A stretch of 64,000 nucleotides of DNA. Source: Vibrio aphrogenes (GTDB lineage: Bacteria; Pseudomonadota; Gammaproteobacteria; Enterobacterales; Vibrionaceae). The translations under genes and the position numbers were made by a program. The notes beneath the pieces were generated by a model. The model did no database searches. It was not told the origin of the DNA and saw nothing but the letters and a program-made list of their open reading frames with translations. Below, one piece after another: positions 58,275 to 64,000 of this stretch. The number at the start of each line of letters is the position of its first letter. Position 1 is the stretch's first letter. The stretch is taken from assembly GCF_002157735.2 (NCBI RefSeq), contig NZ_AP018689.1:868001-932000 (forward strand), written 5' to 3'.

Positions 58275-58970
58275 ATGAAATTTTTTATAAAAATACTGCT
58301 ATTAATGCTATTTAGCGTTAATGCAATGGCCAGTGTTACCCTGGGTAACACTCGGATTATCTATCCTTCAAATACTTTAGGTAAAGATATCGTTTTTAAT
58401 AATAATGATCATTCAGATTATATTATTCAGGCTTGGGTTGATAATGGTGACATCGATTCTACCCCCGAAGATGCCGATAGTGATTTTATTTTAATGCCCG
58501 CCATGTTCAAAATACAAGGCAAATCAAACCAAGTTCTCCGTATGATGTACAGCGGGCAAGAGCTACCTTTAGATAGAGAGAGTATTTTTTATTTTAATTT
58601 TGTTCAGTTCCCATTATCAAAAACCAATGATAATCAAATGGTCGTGGTTTTAAAAAATAGAGTTAAAGTACTTTATCGACCAAAGGGATTAGCAAGTTCT
58701 TTAATTAAATCAGTTGATAAGTTGACCTATAATATAAAGAAAGGCTCTTTAAATATTAAAAATGATTCTGGTTATTATATTAATATTGCCAATGTTATAG
58801 TGAAAAGTTCAAATGAAGAACAGATGATTAATAATGTAACCATTTCACCTTTTTCTAGCTTTAAAAAATCGTTAGCGATTAAAAACCCTGAAGAAGTAAA
58901 AGTCTCTTTTATTAATGACCAAGGAGGCACCTTTACTAGAAATATGAGGGTTGCAATAAATAATAAATAA
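58275..58970 (+). CDS. Periplasmic fimbrial chaperone 1 (PapD-like)
   Basis: 231 residues with a signal peptide (to about residue 19, NAMA). The two-domain immunoglobulin-like chaperone has the expected TRIIYP stretch near the N-terminus and LKNRVKVLYRPKGL before the hinge, holding the conserved basic residue that anchors the pilin carboxylate. It donates its G1 strand to pilins and carries them to the usher. It lies 11 bp before the usher gene. Confidence 0.92.
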   Translation: MKFFIKILLLMLFSVNAMASVTLGNTRIIYPSNTLGKDIVFNNNDHSDYIIQAWVDNGDIDSTPEDADSDFILMPAMFKIQGKSNQVLRMMYSGQELPLDRESIFYFNFVQFPLSKTNDNQMVVVLKNRVKVLYRPKGLASSLIKSVDKLTYNIKKGSLNIKNDSGYYINIANVIVKSSNEEQMINNVTISPFSSFKKSLAIKNPEEVKVSFINDQGGTFTRNMRVAINNK

Positions 58971-58981
58971 AGGATTATGTG

Positions 58982-61471
58982 ATGAAAAATACTATCAAAT
59001 TAGTTTTTATCTGCCTTTTAGGATTGTTTCCTATTACTATAGCTTTGGCAAGTAATGATACTGATAGTCAATTTTTTCCAGCATTACTGTTAGGCAATGG
59101 TTATGATTTCGCTAAGATTGAGCAAGTTATTAATAACGATCAGTTAGAGGTTGGGGTTTATTCTGTCGACGTGTTTGTCAATGATACTTTTGTGCAAAGA
59201 GAAGATATTCATTTTTATAATAATCAAACAGATACACTTCCTTGTTTGAGTGCGAGTTGGTTTAAATCTTTAGGTGTTCATACCCAATACATTCACCCTA
59301 TTGAGGTCACAGATCAAACGTGTTTGAACCCCGTTCAAGTAGACGATACGCATATAAGTTTTGATTCTTCAGCATTACGTCTCTCTTTATCGGTTCCTCA
59401 AGCTTATTTTTATAATAAACCAAGAGGCTATATTGATCCGCAACAATGGCAGGTCGGTACCTCAGCATTATTTGTTAATTATAATACTAACTACTATCAC
59501 ACGGAATTTGATGGTAACCCTTCGAGCGAGTCATTATTTTTAAATTTATATTCAGGTATTAATATCGGGATGTGGCGTTTCAGAAACCAATCCACTTATA
59601 CTTATAATGAATTTAACAACGATTCTAATACCAGTCTCCAATCCGTTCGTACTTATGTCAGTCGAGCCATTCCTGACTTAATGGCTGACTTTTCACTGGG
59701 TGAGTTAAACACTCAAAGCCGAAAATTAAGTAATTTAAGTTTTGTTGGGATGCAATTACAAAGTGATACGAGAATGTACCCGGACTCACAACAAGGTTAC
59801 GCGCCTGTGATCCGTGGTATTGCCAAAACGGCTGCACTGGTTGTAGTGAAACAAAAAGACCAAAAAATTTATCAGACCTCGGTTGCTCCAGGGCCATTTG
59901 AAATTTCCGATTTGTATCCAACGGCTTATCGAGGTGATCTGCAAGTTGAGGTGATAGAAGCAAATGGTCAAGTTTCAACCTTTACGGTGCCTTATGCTTC
60001 ACGTCCAGGGGCCTTGCGTCTTGGACAACATGAATTTTCTCTTTCTATTGGTGAGAGCCAAGATTATGCCGCCGATGACTGGCTGGTGGATGGTAGTTAT
60101 AAAGTGGGTTTGTCTAACTTAATCACTGCCAATGCCGATCTTCGTGTCTCTGATGATTATTATGCACTTGGTGTCGGGTCTATTTTAAATACATCCTTTG
60201 GTGCCTTTGGGGCTGAAATGGTGTATTCGTTAACCAATCGCTCTTATGGGCATACTTGGCTAGATGGTTGGAAGTTTGGTGTCGATTACAGTCGTAGTTT
60301 TGATACTGGAACGACTCTAACGGTAGCCGGTTATCATTATTCAACCGATGGTTATCGAGAGTTAACCGATGTCTTAAACCGTAATGATTTTGCTGGCTCT
60401 CAATACTATTCATCTTCTTATAAGCAAAGAGAAGAAATGACGTTAAGTGTTAACCAAAATCTGGGACGGATGGGCATGATAAGCCTGAATGGAACTAAGC
60501 GTACTTATCGCGATGGGAAAGAAGATGATGACCAATATGGTTTGGGTTATTCAACTACATTTGGCTCGGTCAGTTTAAATATTAATTATTCTCGACAATA
60601 TACGACAGTGGATATGAATACTCGACAAAGTGAGGATTTGTGGACGGCATCTATTTCAATCCCATTATTTTCAGCGCAGCATATGTTGACTTCAAGCTAT
60701 AACTATTCTGAAAACTATGGTGATAGTGTGGATGTAGGGATGTCAGGGACATTAGGTGAGGACAAAACGTTAAGCTATAACGTGTCAGCAAGCCGCCAAA
60801 TGCCAAATACGGGTATTGATAGTAATCGATATTATTTAGGTGTGAATAAACGTACCTCTGTTGGCACCTTTGGAGCAAACTATACCAAAGGGCACGATTA
60901 TCTTCAGTATGGAGCGAATGCAACCGGTTCAATAGTGTTGCACTCCGGAGGCATTAATTTAGCCCAATCACTGGGTGAAACCTTTGCCATTGTTCATGCT
61001 GAAGGCGCAGAAGGGGCCGATGTTTTAAATACTTATGGTCAAAAGGTGGGCTTTAATGATTACGCTTTAGTGCCCAATCTGATTGCCTATCGTGAAAATG
61101 ATGTGATGCTAGGTGGAGAATACAGCCCCTATGTCGAAATTATGTCGTCAGGGCATAAAGTGGTGCCGATGGCTGGGGCAGCTGTTGCGATTGAGGTACA
61201 AACTCGTAAAGGTTACCCATTGTTAATCGATGTTTCACAAGGTCAAAATACCAAGAAGCTACCGATAGGCGCTACCGTGTCTGACCAAGACAATCAAGAA
61301 GTGGGTATCGTTGGACAAAATGGGGTTATTTATGCACGTGTTGCAACACAGCAAGGAAAATTGAATGTTCAATGGGGTAAAGAGCAATGTGTTGTTCATT
61401 ATCAAGTTCCCCATCTCAAAAATAAGGCATCAGCTCCTCGGTTTTTCCGATTGGATTCTGTGTGTAAATAA
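58982..61471 (+). CDS. Outer membrane fimbrial usher
   Basis: 829 residues from the ATG at 58982 (AGGA 7 bp upstream; a GTG one codon earlier is also in frame). Signal peptide, N-terminal chaperone-binding domain (about 30-150), 24-strand barrel with inserted plug (SRPGALRLGQHEFSLSIGES region), and C-terminal domains with the family end (VVHYQVPH). It assembles and anchors the pilus. The length is typical for FimD/PapC. Confidence 0.94.
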   Translation: MKNTIKLVFICLLGLFPITIALASNDTDSQFFPALLLGNGYDFAKIEQVINNDQLEVGVYSVDVFVNDTFVQREDIHFYNNQTDTLPCLSASWFKSLGVHTQYIHPIEVTDQTCLNPVQVDDTHISFDSSALRLSLSVPQAYFYNKPRGYIDPQQWQVGTSALFVNYNTNYYHTEFDGNPSSESLFLNLYSGINIGMWRFRNQSTYTYNEFNNDSNTSLQSVRTYVSRAIPDLMADFSLGELNTQSRKLSNLSFVGMQLQSDTRMYPDSQQGYAPVIRGIAKTAALVVVKQKDQKIYQTSVAPGPFEISDLYPTAYRGDLQVEVIEANGQVSTFTVPYASRPGALRLGQHEFSLSIGESQDYAADDWLVDGSYKVGLSNLITANADLRVSDDYYALGVGSILNTSFGAFGAEMVYSLTNRSYGHTWLDGWKFGVDYSRSFDTGTTLTVAGYHYSTDGYRELTDVLNRNDFAGSQYYSSSYKQREEMTLSVNQNLGRMGMISLNGTKRTYRDGKEDDDQYGLGYSTTFGSVSLNINYSRQYTTVDMNTRQSEDLWTASISIPLFSAQHMLTSSYNYSENYGDSVDVGMSGTLGEDKTLSYNVSASRQMPNTGIDSNRYYLGVNKRTSVGTFGANYTKGHDYLQYGANATGSIVLHSGGINLAQSLGETFAIVHAEGAEGADVLNTYGQKVGFNDYALVPNLIAYRENDVMLGGEYSPYVEIMSSGHKVVPMAGAAVAIEVQTRKGYPLLIDVSQGQNTKKLPIGATVSDQDNQEVGIVGQNGVIYARVATQQGKLNVQWGKEQCVVHYQVPHLKNKASAPRFFRLDSVCK

Positions 61472-61480
61472 GGAAACATA

Positions 61481-62821
61481 ATGATGCGAGTATCTTATAA
61501 ACATAAATTGGGCTTGTTGATTTTATCTTTATTGTTGAGCTCTCAAAGTTATGCCAAATGTACGGTTGATACCAGTAAAGATTCGACAGCCGATGGTGAC
61601 TCCGCAATACTAAACTTTGGACGTATCAATTTGGGTAGCTCTTATTTGCAGCCTGTAGGTACGGTGTTATCCACCATTACCGTTTCACCGACTACCAGCA
61701 AGTATAGTCAAGCAGAAACGATTCTGATGACTTGTGATTATGCGGATAAAGATGAAATTTATGAACTTTTTGCTACGAATGGTGATGATCGGGTTGGCGG
61801 TTATTGGGAGATTGGTAATGGTGATGGTGCATCAGTAAATGACGGAATGCCGGGTTATTATGCCACTTGGTTTCCATATCTGGGTTTAAAAACAACCCAT
61901 TTAAATAGTGGTAAAGTACTGTCTCGTATTTGGCAAAAAGCGCCGTTGAAAAATTACGAAGTCAGTGCTGATGGGACAAAAATTTATGTTAAGACAAAAC
62001 ACCTTAGTAATTACAGTGTTGAATTAGCCCGAGTTTCAACAGAATCTGCGCCAACAAATTCTGGTTCTAATTACTGTGGGAGTAACCCCAGCTTCGATTC
62101 ATTAACGATTTCTCGCTCTTATACTTGTACTCAGCCTAATTTTTATGTGCAATTAGGAGGCCCGGATCTTTATATTGGGTACGCTGATGTAGAAGGTGAA
62201 GACTCGGCCACTAATTTTGACTTTTGGTTAGATAACGGTGTCGCTTTTGGCTTGCGGACTGGGCTGACAATGTCTTATTTTCCAACTTGCGTGGTAAGAA
62301 ATCATACTCCAGTTGTGCTCTTTCCTACTGCCTCAACTCAACTTTTAGAAGCGGGTAATAAAGTGGAAGCGTCACTCAATATTTCTTTGGAATGTGAGAA
62401 TGATGTGAAGTCAGGTGTGGGAACGAATCAAACCGCATTAGGCTTTATGGCGAGCGCCGAAGTTGAGAGTCAAGCAAGTCTATTAGGCTTAATTAGTGGC
62501 GAGGGAATTACTTATCTTTTATCAGATAATTATGCGACAGACAGTTCGCTTGCTCAGAATGTTGGAATACGCTTGTGGGATAGCCAAGGGACTAATATTC
62601 CATTTGTTCGTTCTACCGGTTATTTAGCTGGGACTGCATCTGGACGCTCCGCTGGGTGGGTACCCGTACTTGAAAATGTAGAAACTGTGGGCAGTGCTCA
62701 AACAGGACATACGAGTTATATTAAGCAGCTTACTGTGAGTTTGGAAAAGTTACCAACCTCTGGTAGCGTGACGGCGGGTAAGGTTAATGCACATGCGCGA
62801 ATTATTATTAAAGTACAGTAA
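61481..62821 (+). CDS. Large minor pilin, candidate tip adhesin
   Basis: 446 residues with a signal peptide (SQSYAKC). It is more than twice the pilin length. The C-terminal part (from about 265, FPTCVVRNHTPVVLFP) looks like a pilin domain; the N-terminal 240 residues, with several cysteines (TCDYADKD, NYCGSNP, YTCTQPN), would be a receptor-binding domain. I do not recognise the lectin family. The position after the usher fits a tip adhesin. It starts ATG-ATG after AAGGAAACATA. Confidence 0.8.
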   Translation: MMRVSYKHKLGLLILSLLLSSQSYAKCTVDTSKDSTADGDSAILNFGRINLGSSYLQPVGTVLSTITVSPTTSKYSQAETILMTCDYADKDEIYELFATNGDDRVGGYWEIGNGDGASVNDGMPGYYATWFPYLGLKTTHLNSGKVLSRIWQKAPLKNYEVSADGTKIYVKTKHLSNYSVELARVSTESAPTNSGSNYCGSNPSFDSLTISRSYTCTQPNFYVQLGGPDLYIGYADVEGEDSATNFDFWLDNGVAFGLRTGLTMSYFPTCVVRNHTPVVLFPTASTQLLEAGNKVEASLNISLECENDVKSGVGTNQTALGFMASAEVESQASLLGLISGEGITYLLSDNYATDSSLAQNVGIRLWDSQGTNIPFVRSTGYLAGTASGRSAGWVPVLENVETVGSAQTGHTSYIKQLTVSLEKLPTSGSVTAGKVNAHARIIIKVQ

Positions 62822-63485
62822 ATATCTGACCACACTCCTATGCTTAGGGTTTTCACTCTCAAGCTATGGCGGATTATTGTTAAATCAAAGTCGTGTGGTG
62901 ATGGACGATGCACAACCTGAACGTGTCATGTATGTGGTTAACACTAATGATTATCCGGTACTCATGCAAACTTGGGTTACCGATGAAAATAGTGATGCAC
63001 TACCTGATGAAACAACCTCGCCATTTGTGGTGTTACCTCCAGTGGCGAAGTTACAACCGGGTGAAAAAAAACGTTTAAATATTTATTATTCAGGGCAGGC
63101 ATTAACCACATCGGCAGAACAATTATATTTGTTGAATTTACATGAAGTGCCTCCCGCACCAGATAATGATGAAAATAAAATCATTGTAAGCATGACCACA
63201 CAGATAAAGCTGTTTCTTAGGCCGAGTAAGCTGAAAGATCAATCGTTCACTTCAATTAAAGAGGTATATTGTCAAAAACAAAAGAATGGTGAAGTTAAAA
63301 TCGTGAATGAGAGTCCCTTTTATTTTAATTATTTAAAAATAAATGGACTGGATCATTCGGGGTATTTGCCACCATTTACTCATAAAAATTTTCAACTTAA
63401 CGATGTAGAAAAGCTGGAAATACTTTATTTGCAAGACCTCGGAACCACACAAATCCTTCCATTATCTTGTCGAGTTGAAGGATAA
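62787..63485 (+). CDS. Periplasmic fimbrial chaperone 2 (PapD-like)
   Basis: 232 residues. It overlaps the adhesin gene by 35 nt, so the two are translationally coupled; an ATG two codons in is an alternative start. Signal peptide to about SSYG, then the PapD fold (SRVVMDDAQPERVMYVVN; LFLRPSKLKDQ). It differs clearly from chaperone 1, suggesting that it serves the adhesin specifically. Confidence 0.9.
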   Translation: MHMRELLLKYSKYLTTLLCLGFSLSSYGGLLLNQSRVVMDDAQPERVMYVVNTNDYPVLMQTWVTDENSDALPDETTSPFVVLPPVAKLQPGEKKRLNIYYSGQALTTSAEQLYLLNLHEVPPAPDNDENKIIVSMTTQIKLFLRPSKLKDQSFTSIKEVYCQKQKNGEVKIVNESPFYFNYLKINGLDHSGYLPPFTHKNFQLNDVEKLEILYLQDLGTTQILPLSCRVEG

Positions 63486-63532
63486 GAGATCTTATTTACG
63501 ATATGGACGTTACATCGGATAGTTGGATCAAG

Positions 63533-64000
63533 TTATCCAGATATTTTATCGAAAGTTGTGGTGCAGCTATCACAAAATATATCCATGAAATCTTTCACTT
63601 CAGGCATGGTAAGACATAACTCATCGATAGTGGTTTTTAACCCTTCTTGTACGTGGGTAAATTCATCATTATGAAATCTCAGCTCATTTAGGCTCTTGAT
63701 GTAGGCGGCTAGAATATCAGCGGCTTTAACGATAGATTTATACTCTTTTTCAACATTATCTTGTACCAATAGACCTGCAAATTCTTGACGTAGGTCTGCT
63801 GGTATCGTTTTTAAACATTCTTGTTCAGCAATATGTTCTAGCTTTTTATAAGCGCGAGTAAATTCAGGGTTATGATATTTGGTTTTGGAGTTTAAATCTT
63901 GTAATTTAGTTTCTGAAATCTCATGGTAAATCGCCACTACGGCTGCTCGATCAGGATTGAGTGACCCCCCATAGCGTTTATTTTTGATTACGGTTAATAG
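63533..64000 (-). CDS. yfbR: YfbR-like 5'-deoxynucleotidase, N-terminus beyond window
   Basis: The frame runs to the right edge, so the gene start is missing; an internal GTG at 63937 is not the start. The visible 155 residues align by eye with the C-terminal three quarters of E. coli YfbR, an HD-domain phosphatase for deoxynucleoside monophosphates (IKNKRYGGSLNPDRAA; VKAADILAAYIK). The metal-binding dyad reads His-Glu (YHEISE) instead of His-Asp, and the usual GDLPTPVK segment is changed to QDLNSKTK. It may be a divergent variant. Confidence 0.8.
   Translation of the reverse strand, partial: LLTVIKNKRYGGSLNPDRAAVVAIYHEISETKLQDLNSKTKYHNPEFTRAYKKLEHIAEQECLKTIPADLRQEFAGLLVQDNVEKEYKSIVKAADILAAYIKSLNELRFHNDEFTHVQEGLKTTIDELCLTMPEVKDFMDIFCDSCTTTFDKISG

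Noticed and set aside
52106..63532. Accessory block as an integrative element with its own mobility genes
   Set aside because: No integrase, transposase, direct-repeat ends or tRNA border was seen. It reads as a chromosomal insertion or ancestral locus, not a mobile element.

Overview
The window looks like chromosomal DNA from a Vibrio-type gammaproteobacterium (Vibrionaceae). This rests on moderately AT-rich DNA and on gene orders I associate with Vibrio chromosome I: feoAB / HIT gene / argS / yecM; yoaA-tsaB-slp-hydrolase-fadD-rnd facing minEDC, then ycgL and a lytic transglycosylase; tig-clpP-clpX-lon-hupB-ppiD-comEA; and rhombosortase / DTW gene / dgt-like. No species is claimed. The first gene enters from the left edge and the last gene runs off the right edge.

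Layout. 1-5.2 kb: a membrane-spanning AraC-type regulator (5' end missing), a 616-bp intergenic region holding a candidate minus-strand small RNA, and the ferrous-iron operon feoAB without feoC. 5.2-20.8 kb: housekeeping genes for translation (argS, tsaB), one-carbon metabolism (purU), repair (yoaA), fatty-acid activation (fadD), RNA processing (rnd), division-site placement (minCDE) and wall turnover. 20.9-28.8 kb: an RND efflux pair without a local repressor, an SDR oxidoreductase divergent from its own AraC-type regulator, and folD with a PurR-like operator. 29-34.6 kb: tRNA-Arg(UCU), a divergent second-type adenylosuccinate synthetase opposite a LysR regulator, a short YtfE-like di-iron protein with NsrR-like and FNR-like sites, an aromatic amino acid permease and an anchored helical protein. 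34.7-38.8 kb: a three-gene respiratory molybdoenzyme operon with FNR/CRP-like and NarL/NarP-like boxes. 39-52.1 kb: a small lipoprotein, trigger factor, the ClpXP and Lon proteases, HU-beta, PpiD, ComEA, rhombosortase, a DTW tRNA-modification protein and a dGTPase-like protein.

The accessory core is 52.2-63.5 kb. It holds a stand-alone EAL phosphodiesterase, a 1182-residue BvgS/EvgS-type hybrid kinase, a NarL-type response regulator, and a divergent chaperone-usher pilus operon (pilin, chaperone, usher, large two-part adhesin candidate, second chaperone). The arrangement EAL - kinase - regulator - 424-bp divergent promoter - surface adhesin parallels bvgR-bvgS-bvgA-fhaB of Bordetella. The divergent promoter carries inverted heptads fitting the BvgA-type consensus WTTCYTA. 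I regard this as the most interesting system here: a self-contained sensor, second-messenger and pilus module set between dgt and yfbR.

A second theme is anaerobic and nitrogen-oxide control. FNR-like boxes lie before feoA, the YtfE-like gene and the molybdoenzyme operon, with an NsrR-like box at the second and a NarL/NarP 7-2-7 box at the third. Non-coding items include a palindromic intergenic repeat in three copies and several short tandem duplications just after stop codons.
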